From Novosphingobium aureum (lineage in GTDB: Bacteria; Pseudomonadota; Alphaproteobacteria; Sphingomonadales; Sphingomonadaceae), in assembly GCF_015865035.1 (NCBI RefSeq), contig NZ_JADZGI010000001.1:1860001-1924000 (forward strand): a stretch of 64,000 nt of DNA, read 5' to 3'. The position numbers were made by a program, and so were the translations under genes. Of this stretch, positions 44,067-55,245 are shown in pieces (position 1 is the first letter of the stretch; the number at the start of each line of letters is the position of its first letter). The notes beneath the pieces were generated by a model. It saw nothing but the letters and a program-made list of their open reading frames with translations, searched no databases and had not been told where the DNA came from.

Positions 44067-45233
44067 ATGGCCGACGCCGCAACTTCGCCTGCGCCCAAAC
44101 CTGAAGGGGCGACGGGTGTCCTCGTCCTGAGCAATGGCCACGTGGTCTGGGGGCGCGGTTTCGGTGCAGTCGGCGATGCCGTCGGCGAGGTCTGCTTCAA
44201 CACCTCGATGACCGGCTACCAGGAAGTGATGACCGATCCTTCCTACGCGGGCCAGATCGTCACCTTCACCTTCCCCCACATCGGCAACGTCGGCGTGAAC
44301 GACGAGGACCTTGAATCAAAGGTCGACGGCGCGCTCGGCTGCATTGTCCGCGAGGACGTCACGCTCGCCGCGAACTTCCGCTCGAGCGGTGAGTTCGGCG
44401 ACTGGCTTGCGGCCAAGGGCAAGATCGGTCTTGCCGGCGTCGATACCCGTGCGCTGACCCGCCACATCCGCATGAGCGGCGCGCCCAACGCGGTCATCGC
44501 GCATGATCCCGAAGGAAACTTCGACATCGCCGCGCTCACCAAGAAGGCGCAGGAGTGGCCGGGCCTCGAGGGCATGGACCTTGCCAAGCTGGTCAGCCGT
44601 CAGATCGAGGAGAGCTGGGATGGCTCGACCTGGACGCTGGGCACCGGCTACGGCGCAGGCGAGGGCGAGGCGCGTCCGCACGTCGTCGCGATCGACTACG
44701 GCGCCAAGGACAATATCTTCCGCAACCTGGTGAAGGCCGGCGCGCGCGTCACCGTGGTTCCCGCAGAGACCTCGCTCGAGGCCATCCTCGCGCTCGAACC
44801 TGCCGGCGTATTCCTTTCCAACGGTCCCGGCGACCCGGCTGCGACCGGCGCCTACGCCGTGCCGGTGATCAAGGGCCTGCTCGAGCGCGACGTTCCGGTC
44901 TTCGGCATTTGCCTTGGCCACCAGATGCTGGCTCTCGCGGCGGGTGCCAAGACCGCCAAGATGTTCCAGGGCCACCGCGGCGCCAACCACCCGGTCAGGC
45001 GCAACGAGGACGGCGTCGTCGAGATCACCTCGATGAACCACGGCTTCGCGGTCGACAACAAGACCCTGCCGGACAACGTCGTCGAGACCCACGTCTCGCT
45101 GTTCGACGGCACCAACTGCGGCATCGCGATTACCGGCAAGAAGGCCTTCGGCGTGCAGTACCACCCCGAGGCGTCGCCCGGACCGCAGGACAGTTTCTAC
45201 CTCTTCGAGAAGTTCGTCGGGATGCTTGGCTGA
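44067..45233 (+). CDS. carA: Carbamoyl-phosphate synthase small (glutaminase) subunit
   Basis: A 388-residue CarA, which hydrolyses glutamine and passes ammonia to CarB. The class I amidotransferase nucleophile is Cys 282 in VFGICLGHQ, with HPEASPGP providing the His and Glu near the C-terminus. ATG 44067 follows GGAG at 10 nt; an ATG at 44034 would extend the protein by 11 residues. carB follows 71 bases later. It supplies carbamoyl phosphate for pyrimidines and arginine. Confidence 0.97.
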   Translation: MADAATSPAPKPEGATGVLVLSNGHVVWGRGFGAVGDAVGEVCFNTSMTGYQEVMTDPSYAGQIVTFTFPHIGNVGVNDEDLESKVDGALGCIVREDVTLAANFRSSGEFGDWLAAKGKIGLAGVDTRALTRHIRMSGAPNAVIAHDPEGNFDIAALTKKAQEWPGLEGMDLAKLVSRQIEESWDGSTWTLGTGYGAGEGEARPHVVAIDYGAKDNIFRNLVKAGARVTVVPAETSLEAILALEPAGVFLSNGPGDPAATGAYAVPVIKGLLERDVPVFGICLGHQMLALAAGAKTAKMFQGHRGANHPVRRNEDGVVEITSMNHGFAVDNKTLPDNVVETHVSLFDGTNCGIAITGKKAFGVQYHPEASPGPQDSFYLFEKFVGMLG

Positions 45234-45304
45234 GAGCCGGCAGGCCTCGCCACAGCACAACCCGCATCCTGACAGAACCCCATAATCCAAGGCAGGACTG
45301 AACC

Positions 45305-48628
<3,324 letters not shown>

Positions 48629-48665
48629 AATCGATCTTGCCTTCCCACATCATTGCAGGTCGGAA

Positions 48666-48696
48666 CCGGTCCCTCGGGGCATATGCCCGGGACCGG
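48666..48696 (+). terminator. Hairpin between carB and greA
   Basis: CCGGTCCC and GGGACCGG pair, with an inner GGG/CCC pairing around CATATG. It starts 38 bases past carB. No T-run follows, so it may weakly terminate car transcripts or structure the greA leader. Confidence 0.5.
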
Positions 48697-48761
48697 AGGG
48701 GAAACGAGTCCCCACCGTCCGAACGCGGGGCTAACGTGGGAGGCAACAGGAGGAAGAATTG

Positions 48762-49238
48762 ATGGCCAGTGTTGAAAAGCTGCCGATGCTGGCGGAAGGC
48801 TACGAGAGGCTGACCGCCGATCTCAAGGCGCTGCGTGAAGAGCGGCCGCGCGTTGTCGATGCGATCGAGGAAGCGCGCGCCCACGGCGACCTTTCCGAAA
48901 ATGCAGAATATCATGCGGCGAAGGAACGTCAGGGCCAGATCGAGGCCACTATTGGTGATCTCGAAGACAAGATCAGCCGCGCGCAGATCATCGACCCGAC
49001 CACGCTGTCGGGCGACAAGATCATCTTCGGCGCGACCGTGACCCTGCTCGACGATGACGACAAGCCGGTGCGCTACCAGATTGTCGGGCCTTACGAGGCT
49101 GACGCGAAGGTGGGCCGGATCAGCTACAACTCGCCGCTGGGCAAGGCGCTGATCGGCAAGAAGATCGAGGAAGAGGTCGAAGTCACCGTTCCCTCGGGTG
49201 ACAAGTTCTATCTTGTCCAGAAGATCGAATTCATCTGA
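48762..49238 (+). CDS. greA: Transcription elongation factor GreA
   Basis: A 158-residue GreA, which stimulates RNA polymerase to cleave back-tracked transcripts. The coiled-coil domain contains AHGDLSENAEYHAAKERQG, with the acidic tip residues D and E that enter the polymerase channel. The C-terminal domain ends SPLGKALIGKKIEEEVEVTVPSG. ATG 48762 has a perfect GGAGG 9 bases upstream. The greA-after-carAB order is conserved in alphaproteobacteria. Confidence 0.97.
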   Translation: MASVEKLPMLAEGYERLTADLKALREERPRVVDAIEEARAHGDLSENAEYHAAKERQGQIEATIGDLEDKISRAQIIDPTTLSGDKIIFGATVTLLDDDDKPVRYQIVGPYEADAKVGRISYNSPLGKALIGKKIEEEVEVTVPSGDKFYLVQKIEFI

Positions 49239-49290
49239 ATCGCGACCGGTCTGCCATGCGGATCGGGACTGCGAAACAGTAATTGATCAA

Positions 49291-49330
49291 AAGAAAAAGG
49301 CCGGCGGTGTGAACCGTCGGCCTTTTTCTT
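49291..49330. terminator. Bidirectional terminator greA / DUF4170
   Basis: AAGAAAAAGGCCGGCGGT pairs with ACCGTCGGCCTTTTTCTT, one mismatch or G-U, and a GTGA loop. T-runs exist on both strands between convergent genes. Confidence 0.88.
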
Positions 49331-49365
49331 GTATCGTTGGCCTGTGCGGCCAACCTGCGGGGCAA

Positions 49366-49590
49366 TCAGCCCTCGGGCAGTTCGGGCTCGAACAGCCGAT
49401 GCAGGTGCACGATGACGTACTTCATTTCGGCATCGTCGACGGTGCGCTGCGCGGCCGACTTCCAGGCATCCTGCGCCGAGGCGAAGTCGGGAAACACGCC
49501 GACCATGTCGAGATCGTTGAGATCGACGAATTCATGGCTGCGCGGATCCTTGACCCGGCCGCCCATCACGAGATGAAGTTTCTGCTGCAT
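49366..49590 (-). CDS. DUF4170 family protein
   Basis: A 74-residue protein matching the DUF4170 pattern: LHLVMGGRVKDPRSHEFVDLNDLDMVGVFPDF, then DAWKSAAQRTVDDAEMKYVIVHLHRLFEPE. It is a small alphaproteobacterial family of unknown function. A promoter of the form TTGCCC-N17-TATAGG lies 39 bases upstream. Confidence 0.88.
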   Translation of the reverse strand: MQQKLHLVMGGRVKDPRSHEFVDLNDLDMVGVFPDFASAQDAWKSAAQRTVDDAEMKYVIVHLHRLFEPELPEG

Positions 49591-49896
49591 GGGAAGAGCC
49601 GCTTTCCTGCTTGGGAGAGAGAGCCTGCCCTATAAGTTTGGATAGTACGAAGGGCAAGGGCCGATCTTGGCGCTTTCTGGGTCCTTACTGATCTTGCGAA
49701 GCATTAGCATTATGCTTTCCCGCCTGGCGATCATAAGTGGCTGGAATTATGCTGGTTCACGTAATCGGACATGCATTCTGTCCGTTTCCGAAGCAACAAT
49801 TGCCCCGCTTGCCGATCACGCGCCGTGATTTGCATGCGGAGCAAGTGTGTCTCTTGGAGCGTGCGGGGCGCTTGTATCGCGCCGCGCATGCGTTGG
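49591..49896. other. Gene-free stretch with promoter and inverted repeat
   Basis: About 306 bases between DUF4170 and the end of the stress cluster hold no convincing coding frame. Seen there are the DUF4170 promoter (49629-49657) and an inverted repeat AAGCAT-N7-ATGCTT at 49699-49717, of unknown use. Base composition is more AT-rich than the neighbouring genes around 49630-49800. Confidence 0.5.
49629..49657 (-). promoter_or_regulatory. Candidate promoter of the DUF4170 gene
   Basis: TTGCCC (49657-49652) and TATAGG (49634-49629) on the minus strand are 17 bases apart. The predicted start is about 32 bases before the ATG. Confidence 0.5.
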
Positions 49897-50424
49897 TCAG
49901 CCTGCGACCTTCTTCTTCATCTCGACTGCCAGGTCGGCGACCTTGTGCGAGCCATCGGAGGCCACGTCGCCGAGGTGGGAGGCCTTGCGACCGGCGCTGT
50001 GGCTCGCCGCAGCAACTGCCGCGAGCGCCGCAGTGCCGATCTTCTGGAGGCGAGAGAGAGCCGCGTCGCTTGCCTTTTCGGCCTTGTCTCCGAAGCTGTG
50101 GGCACTTTCGAGTACGTCCTCACCCAGATCGTGCGCCTTGTCGCCCATGCGCTTGCCAAAGAGCATGGTCGAGGTTCCGGCGACTTCGGCGAGGCCGACG
50201 GCCTTGCTGGCGACGCCGCGCGTCATGCGACGCGGGAGCAGGGCGGTCACGAGTGCGCCTGCCGCGATCCCGCCAGCGACGGTCAGGACCGGATGGCGCT
50301 TGACGAAGCCGATGACCTTGTCGGAAGGGCGCTGTTCCTCAGCCTTCGAGGGCAGGGCGACGATGTTGCCCGGATTGGCGCTGGTTGCCGAGGTCTCGGG
50401 GGCTTGCGGATTGGTGTCAGTCAC
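49897..50424 (-). CDS. Unknown membrane-associated protein (175 aa) of stress cluster
   Basis: A 175-residue protein with a disordered N-terminal 35 residues and one membrane segment (about 44-63, VLTVAGGIAAGALVTALLP). The long amphipathic helical remainder is rich in Ala, Ser, Lys and Asp (EKASDAALSRLQKIGTAALAAVAAASHSAGRKASHLG). The start is a GTG at 50424 that overlaps the stop of the previous gene by 8 bases, so it is translated with it. It resembles DUF883-type proteins in composition. It is last in the four-gene cluster. Confidence 0.75.
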   Translation of the reverse strand: MTDTNPQAPETSATSANPGNIVALPSKAEEQRPSDKVIGFVKRHPVLTVAGGIAAGALVTALLPRRMTRGVASKAVGLAEVAGTSTMLFGKRMGDKAHDLGEDVLESAHSFGDKAEKASDAALSRLQKIGTAALAAVAAASHSAGRKASHLGDVASDGSHKVADLAVEMKKKVAG

Positions 50425-50734
50425 GTTCTGAGTCCTCCTGCGGTTCGGTCTCGCGACCGAAGATGCTTGTGATCAAATCGATGATCGGGCCTTTGAAAAT
50501 CCAAAGCGCGAGGATTGCCAAGGTTCCGCCAACGATGGCGGGGCGCTCCTCCACTACGGCGACGGCCTCGTCGAAGCCTTCTTTCACGGTGGCGAGTGTT
50601 TCGTCGATGACGCGCCCGGCGACACCGCGCTTTTCCATGTCAGCCTTGATCGTGCCGTAGCGACTATCGAACTTGGCCTTCGCGGCATCGCGGGTGGCCC
50701 TGTCGAGGGCTACCTGGCTTGCTCCCCGGCTCAT
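50417..50734 (-). CDS. DUF3618-like single-span membrane protein
   Basis: A 105-residue protein: a charged helical N-terminal part (DRATRDAAKAKFDSRYGTIKADMEKRGVAGRV), then one membrane segment at about 72-91 (IVGGTLAILALWIFKGPIIDLI) and a short acidic tail. The layout fits DUF3618. Both ends overlap neighbours (ATGA upstream, 8 bases downstream), showing tight co-translation with the YqjE-like and 175-residue genes. Confidence 0.75.
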   Translation of the reverse strand: MSRGASQVALDRATRDAAKAKFDSRYGTIKADMEKRGVAGRVIDETLATVKEGFDEAVAVVEERPAIVGGTLAILALWIFKGPIIDLITSIFGRETEPQEDSERD

Positions 50735-51174
50735 CGACCGTTCTCCCCGCCATCGCTGACCACGGCCTTGGTGGCGTTCAGCCGCGACTTCGCATTGAGT
50801 AGGCATACGAAGGCCAAAAGCAGCAGGCCTACGGTGACGACAGCCATCGAAGCCCATGGTCCGATCAGTCCGGCCAGCGAAATCACCAGTCCCACGATGA
50901 ATGCGGTGACCGCAAAGAAGGCGAAAACCGCCGCTACGACGCACAGCGCCAGGATTTTCTTGGCCTGGCTTCCCGCATAAGCCGCACGCGATTTCTGAAA
51001 TGCCAGTTCGGCCTTGGCCAGCGCGCTGGCTTCTTCGGCCAAACCGCGCAGGTCCTCGACCAGATTGGGGTCCTCGCCGGGCCGGAACTGGCGGGCTGGC
51101 TCCGGATCAGGAACGTAGCCGGGTTGTCCCGCACTCTCGAGCGGGGGCGTCGAGGCAGCTGCTGGTGTTTGCAT
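50731..51174 (-). CDS. YqjE/holin-like (DUF1469) membrane protein
   Basis: A 147-residue protein. A Pro-rich N-terminus precedes a helix typical of the family (DLRGLAEEASALAKAELAFQKSRAAYAGSQAKK). Two membrane segments follow, at about 75-98 (LALCVVAAVFAFFAVTAFIVGLVISL) and 102-124. It matches the phage-holin-like DUF1469/YqjE group, which despite the name are inner-membrane stress proteins, and neighbours a DUF883 gene as yqjD-yqjE do in E. coli. Confidence 0.82.
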   Translation of the reverse strand: MQTPAAASTPPLESAGQPGYVPDPEPARQFRPGEDPNLVEDLRGLAEEASALAKAELAFQKSRAAYAGSQAKKILALCVVAAVFAFFAVTAFIVGLVISLAGLIGPWASMAVVTVGLLLLAFVCLLNAKSRLNATKAVVSDGGENGR

Positions 51175-51230
51175 GGGGCCTTTCAGTCTTGTCTTGTGCC
51201 CGTTGGTCGTGGCGGTGCCGGATCTTTCCA

Positions 51231-51286
51231 GGAGCCGTCGAAGCGTACTTCGGGGCCGGGGGACGACCCGCGGCTCCCGGTGGCTT
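51231..51286 (-). other. Hairpin between the first two genes of the stress cluster
   Basis: GGAGCCG and CGGCTCC can pair around a 42-base loop within the 130-base gap between the DUF883-like and YqjE-like genes. There is no T-run. It may separate expression levels of the first gene from the other three. Confidence 0.3.
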
Positions 51287-51304
51287 GAGACGGCCTTCCC
51301 GGCC

Positions 51305-51838
51305 TTACTTGGCCCGCGTGAACAGCTTGCCCAGCACATAACCGGCGGCAACAGCCATGCCTACGGCAAGGCCCGGGCTCTCGCGCACGAAGGTCCTGGC
51401 GTCCTCACCCAGTTCCTCGAAGCTCTTCTCGTCGAGCTTGGTCGCAGCGTCCTTCATCGACTGCGAGGCGGTGCGGGCGTAGTCGCCGTACTTTACGCCG
51501 ACCTTGTCGTCGATCGTGGCGGTGTTGTCGTCGATGACTTTCGACAGGCTGATGATGGCCGCGCTGGTGCGGGCCTTGCCCTCGACCGCGTATTCGCTCG
51601 CGCGCACCTTCGCGTCTTCGGCAAAGGCGCTGGCCTTGTCGCGTGCATCGTCGGAGCGGGTCTTGGCCTCACCGCCAAGCTCGTCCTTGGTCTGCGAGAA
51701 CTTGTCCTTGCATTCGCCGGCAAGGGCGTGCGCACCTGCCATGGCTTCTTCCATTGCCTTGGTGAAATGGGTCTTGGCACCCTGTGCGCCGTTGGCGCCG
51801 GTGGCCTCGGGCCCGGTGGTGCTGGTGGGATCGACCAT
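51305..51838 (-). CDS. DUF883/YqjD-like stress protein
   Basis: A 177-residue, mostly helical, charged protein with a C-terminal membrane segment carrying a glycine zipper (SPGLAVGMAVAAGYVLGKLF) and a basic end, the hallmark of the YqjD/ElaB (DUF883) family. In E. coli such proteins are stationary-phase proteins that tie ribosomes to the inner membrane. AAGGAAGGAATC precedes the ATG at 51838. It is first in the cluster and has a GGAAC-N16-CGTT general-stress promoter upstream. Confidence 0.8.
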   Translation of the reverse strand: MVDPTSTTGPEATGANGAQGAKTHFTKAMEEAMAGAHALAGECKDKFSQTKDELGGEAKTRSDDARDKASAFAEDAKVRASEYAVEGKARTSAAIISLSKVIDDNTATIDDKVGVKYGDYARTASQSMKDAATKLDEKSFEELGEDARTFVRESPGLAVGMAVAAGYVLGKLFTRAK

Positions 51839-51952
51839 GGTTGATTCCTTCCTTTCCTTGCGAGCCGTGCCTTGTTCGGAGTCATCCCGGAACACGGCAC
51901 GGACATGATATGTTATGCGGACAGAGTAACACAAGCTGCGCGTTACTTCTGC

Positions 51953-51977
51953 AACGCAACTTGTCACGCGAAGTTCC
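51953..51977 (-). promoter_or_regulatory. EcfG-type general stress promoter
   Basis: On the minus strand GGAAC (51977-51973) and CGTT (51956-51953) are separated by exactly 16 bases, matching the alphaproteobacterial EcfG consensus. It points toward the DUF883-like gene, giving a leader of about 107 nt, and overlaps the candidate eno promoter on the other strand. Confidence 0.7.
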
Positions 51978-51988
51978 CCTGCTAAGAC
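51961..51988 (+). promoter_or_regulatory. Candidate eno promoter
   Basis: TTGTCA (51961-51966) and TAAGAC (51983-51988) are 16 bases apart, with a predicted start about 53 bases before the eno ATG. It occupies the same DNA as the divergent EcfG-type promoter. Confidence 0.5.
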
Positions 51989-52047
51989 CGCCGCCAACGG
52001 TTGGGCACGATTACCCGCTAACCCGTCACTGGAGGAGAAAACCGAAT

Positions 52048-53334
52048 ATGACAGCGATCATCGACATTCACGGCCGCGAAATTCTCGACAGCCGCGGCAA
52101 CCCGACTGTCGAAGTCGACGTCCTTCTCGAAGACGGCAGCTTCGGTCGTGCCGCAGTCCCCTCGGGCGCGTCCACGGGTGCTCACGAGGCAGTCGAGCTG
52201 CGCGATGGCGACAAGGGGCGTTATCTGGGCAAGGGCGTGCTCAAGGCCGTCGATGCAGTCAACAACGACATCGCCGAAGCGCTGGTTGGCCTCGATGCCG
52301 AGGAACAGCGCGAGATCGACCTCACCATGATCGAGCTCGACGGTACCGACAACAAGAGCCGTCTTGGCGCCAACGCGATCCTGGGCGCCAGCCTTGCGGT
52401 CTCCAAGGCCGCTGCCGCTGCCCGCGGCCTGCCGCTGTACAGCTATGTCGGCGGCGTCTCCGCGCATGTCCTGCCGGTGCCGATGATGAACATCATCAAC
52501 GGCGGCGAGCATGCCGACAACCCGATCGACTTCCAGGAATTCATGGTCATGCCGGTCGGCGCCGACTCGATCGCCGAGGCCGTGCGCTGGGGCGCGGAAA
52601 TCTTCCATACGCTCAAGAAGGGCCTGAGCGAGAAGGGTCTCGCGACCGCAGTGGGCGACGAGGGCGGTTTCGCCCCCAACCTTGCCAGCACCCGCGACGC
52701 GCTCGACTTCATCATGGCCTCGATCGAGAAGGCCGGGTTCAAGCCGGGCAGCGACGTCATGCTCGCGCTCGACTGCGCCTCGACCGAGTTCTTCCGCGAC
52801 GGCAAGTACGAGATCTCGGGTGAGGGCCTCTCGCTCGATCCGGTGACCTTTGCCGACTACCTCGCCGATCTGTGCGATGCCTATCCGATCATCTCGATCG
52901 AGGACGGCATGGGCGAGGACGATTTCGAGGGCTGGAAGGCGCTCACCGACAAGATCGGGCACAAGGTCCAGCTGGTCGGCGACGACCTGTTCGTGACCAA
53001 TCCCAAGCGCCTGACCATGGGCATCGAGCAGGGCCTTGCCAACTCGCTGCTGGTCAAGGTCAACCAGATCGGCTCGCTCACCGAGACGCTCGAGGCAGTC
53101 TCGATCGCCAACCGCGCGGGCTACACCGCGGTGATGTCGCACCGTTCGGGCGAGACCGAGGATTCGACCATTGCCGATCTCGCGGTCGCGACCAACTGCG
53201 GTCAGATCAAGACCGGATCGCTCGCGCGTTCGGACCGGCTCGCCAAGTACAACCAGCTCATCCGCATTGAGGAAGAGCTGGGCAAGGCGGCACGCTACGC
53301 CGGTGCGGCAGCCTTCGGGCGCCTCTCCAAGTAA
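52048..53334 (+). CDS. eno: Enolase
   Basis: A 428-residue enolase interconverting 2-phosphoglycerate and phosphoenolpyruvate. IHGREILDSRGNPTVEVDVLLEDG opens the protein. The Mg ligands lie in MLALDCASTEFF, ISIEDGMGEDDFEGW and LVGDDLFVTN. The catalytic Lys is in LLVKVNQIGSLTET, and SHRSGETEDSTIADLAV is the family signature. GGAGGAG lies about 10 bases before the ATG. It is monocistronic with a strong terminator. Confidence 0.98.
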   Translation: MTAIIDIHGREILDSRGNPTVEVDVLLEDGSFGRAAVPSGASTGAHEAVELRDGDKGRYLGKGVLKAVDAVNNDIAEALVGLDAEEQREIDLTMIELDGTDNKSRLGANAILGASLAVSKAAAAARGLPLYSYVGGVSAHVLPVPMMNIINGGEHADNPIDFQEFMVMPVGADSIAEAVRWGAEIFHTLKKGLSEKGLATAVGDEGGFAPNLASTRDALDFIMASIEKAGFKPGSDVMLALDCASTEFFRDGKYEISGEGLSLDPVTFADYLADLCDAYPIISIEDGMGEDDFEGWKALTDKIGHKVQLVGDDLFVTNPKRLTMGIEQGLANSLLVKVNQIGSLTETLEAVSIANRAGYTAVMSHRSGETEDSTIADLAVATNCGQIKTGSLARSDRLAKYNQLIRIEEELGKAARYAGAAAFGRLSK

Positions 53335-53393
53335 GCTGTCTTAATGGTCCCGGTCGCGCCGTCTGGTGCGACCAGTGACCACAAGGAAATGAC

Positions 53394-53431
53394 GGGCGCC
53401 GGAACCTCGGGGCAGGTTCCGGCGCCCTTTT
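53394..53431 (+). terminator. Intrinsic terminator of eno
   Basis: GGGCGCCGGAACC and GGTTCCGGCGCCC form a perfect 13-bp stem followed by TTTT, 60 bases past the eno stop. Confidence 0.88.
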
Positions 53432-53486
53432 CGCACCCTCGCTCCGGGGCTCGGTGGCCGGAGCAGGAACCCTGGGGGTACAGGGC

Positions 53487-54062
53487 CTAACGGCCGTTCG
53501 CAGCTTCCGACAAAGGGGCATCCAGAAGAACGACGGACCGGGACGAGGAGGCGAAATATTCGAGCATGGCCTGGTATCCGCGTGCGCTCAGCTTGACGTA
53601 GACGCGGCGGGCATCGCCGGGGTCGGCTTCGCGCAGCAGCAGTCCCTGGCGTTCCAGGATCGCTATCCAGCGCAGGGCCGTGGTCGAGGGAACGGCCGAA
53701 CCGATGCACGCGCTGGTGACCGAGACCCGGCGGCGTTCCTTGGCGGCGATGAAGAGGTCGAGCAGTATGTCCCAGGCCGGTTCGCCGAAGAGATCGTCGG
53801 ACTGGAATATCTTGGTGCGCCGCCGCCGATCTTCGTAGCTCTGCCGGGCAAGCTCGACCCAGATCGGGTGGTCCTGACCTGCGACGGTCTTGCTAGGCTT
53901 GGTGAGCGAGGCTGCCTGCCCCACCGCCTCGAGCGCAGCGAAATCGCTGCCCACGGCTTGTCCCATTTCGAGTTCGCGCGCCATGGCGAGAAGCTCGTTG
54001 GCGATGCCGATCAGGCGAACGGCCTTCGCCTTGTTGCGCATCAGTTGGTTCGCGTGTTCCAT
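53487..54062 (-). CDS. MarR-like winged-helix transcriptional regulator
   Basis: A 191-residue protein. The first 75 residues form an unassigned helical part. The second half is a winged helix: AWDILLDLFIAAKERRRVSVTSACIGSAVPSTTALRWIAILERQGLLLREADPGDARRVYVKLSARG, with the DxR wing motif typical of MarR proteins. A short C-terminal helix follows. Ligand and targets are unknown. No partner gene is clearly co-transcribed; a 52-residue gene lies 220 bases upstream on the same strand. Confidence 0.85.
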   Translation of the reverse strand: MEHANQLMRNKAKAVRLIGIANELLAMARELEMGQAVGSDFAALEAVGQAASLTKPSKTVAGQDHPIWVELARQSYEDRRRRTKIFQSDDLFGEPAWDILLDLFIAAKERRRVSVTSACIGSAVPSTTALRWIAILERQGLLLREADPGDARRVYVKLSARGYQAMLEYFASSSRSVVLLDAPLSEAANGR

Positions 54063-54282
54063 GTTTCAGAATCACCGCCGTAATTCTGCAAGTCATGACC
54101 AGATGCATGATGCCTGCCGCCGAGATCGAGGTATGGCGCAAGAGTTCGCCCAGAACGGTCGCGTTCGTTCATGCCGGGCGCTGCAATGACAGCATCCCGG
54201 CCAATCGAACGCCTTGTCCTGCGCTTGATCCCCACCATCGAAATCGAGATAAACACGGTGACGCGGCGGCGTCTCGCGCAGG

Positions 54283-54441
54283 TTAGTCCGTTGCGGAGTT
54301 AGTTCGGGTCAACCGGTGGCGCGCACAAAGCTCGCAGATTGCCGCGTCGAGATGCGCGGCGGCGAGGTTCTCGTCGTTGCGGTCGAGCCAGCGCAGCTGC
54401 GCTTCAAGTTCCATGATCCGCTTACCTAGGTCCGTGTCCAT
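54283..54441 (-). CDS. Small protein (52 aa), unknown
   Basis: A 52-residue frame beginning MDTDLGKRIMELEAQLRW, then LDRNDENLAAAHLDAAICEL and a basic tail. It looks like a short amphipathic coiled coil with two Cys in a C-x-x-x-C spacing (ICELCARH). GGAAG precedes the ATG at a short distance. The codon pattern is GC-rich in third positions like real genes here. It lies between the MarR-like gene and the ribH terminator. No family recognised. Confidence 0.5.
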   Translation of the reverse strand: MDTDLGKRIMELEAQLRWLDRNDENLAAAHLDAAICELCARHRLTRTNSATD

Positions 54442-54702
54442 AGTCTTCCAACTGTTCGGGGGCAGTCGTGGTGCGACCCATCGACGCGCAATTGTGGCGG
54501 GGACGGTACGTGCTCGATTTGCTGCGCCTGGGCGCGGCTTTAAACATCCGTTTCAGACCGTGATCCCGCCCGATTACACCGCTGTAACCGCATTTCACGC
54601 TCAGGTGATTGCGATTATGGCGCTGGCCGATTGCGGGACAGCGGCGCGTGCGAATGTTAATTGACGCGTCCTGCTGCGCTCTTCGACTGATTTCAGGAGA
54701 CC
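54442..54702. other. Gene-free stretch with a TTACA/TGTAA palindrome
   Basis: No convincing coding frame is seen here. A palindrome TTACA-N4-TGTAA lies at 54574-54587, a plausible operator for an unknown regulator, possibly the MarR-like protein nearby. The rest is of mixed composition. The ribH terminator follows to the right. Confidence 0.4.
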
Positions 54703-54758
54703 ACAAACCGAACCGCCCGGCCCGACGTGCCAGGGGGCTGGCAGGTCGAACCGGGCGG
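54703..54758 (-). terminator. Terminator of the ribBX-ribH operon
   Basis: On the minus strand CCGCCCGG with extended imperfect arms pairs with CCGGGCGG, about 20 pairs with mismatches, and is followed by TTCGGTTTGT. It lies 55 bases past the ribH stop. Confidence 0.75.
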
Positions 54759-54812
54759 CGGGGATAAACCCTGGCACGATGCGCAGGCGCGCATCGCAGC
54801 AACTTGAGACCG

Positions 54813-55232
54813 TCAGGCGAAACGGGTCTTGAGGTCGTAGAGAGCGATTGCAGCCTTGGCTGCCTCGCCGCCCTTGTCCTTCTGCGCAGCGTCGGCGCGC
54901 ACCAGCGCCTGTTGCTCGTTCTCGACGGTGAGGATGCCGTTGCCGATGGCAAGGCCGTCCATGGTCATGGCGAGAATGCCGCGGGCGGATTCGCCAGCGA
55001 CGATCTCGAAGTGGTAGGTCTCGCCACGGATCACGACACCGATGGCGACGAAGCCGTCGTACTGGTCGCTGGCATCGGCAAGTGCGATGGCAGCCGGGAT
55101 TTCCAGTGCGCCGGGCACGGTGATGACCTCGGCCTCATGTCCGGCAGCCTCGAGTGCGGCCTTGGCGCCGGCGATCAGCATGTCGTTGAGATGGTCGTAG
55201 AAGCGGGCTTCGACGATAAGAAAACGTGCCAT
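54813..55232 (-). CDS. ribH: 6,7-dimethyl-8-ribityllumazine synthase
   Basis: A 139-residue lumazine synthase, the penultimate step of riboflavin synthesis. MARFLIVEARFYDHLNDMLIAGAKAALEAAG, the substrate region VTVPGALEIPAAIA, and the catalytic-His motif GVVIRGETYHFEIVAGES are all present. It lies 13 bases after the ribBX-type gene, which makes its four-carbon substrate, so the two form an operon. Confidence 0.96.
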   Translation of the reverse strand: MARFLIVEARFYDHLNDMLIAGAKAALEAAGHEAEVITVPGALEIPAAIALADASDQYDGFVAIGVVIRGETYHFEIVAGESARGILAMTMDGLAIGNGILTVENEQQALVRADAAQKDKGGEAAKAAIALYDLKTRFA

Positions 55233-55245
55233 TGTCGATTGCTCC

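Noticed and set aside
54041..54256. A 71-codon minus-strand frame overlapping the MarR-like gene start
   Set aside because: Its composition is unlike neighbouring genes, it lacks a ribosome site and overlaps the regulator's 5' end in another frame.
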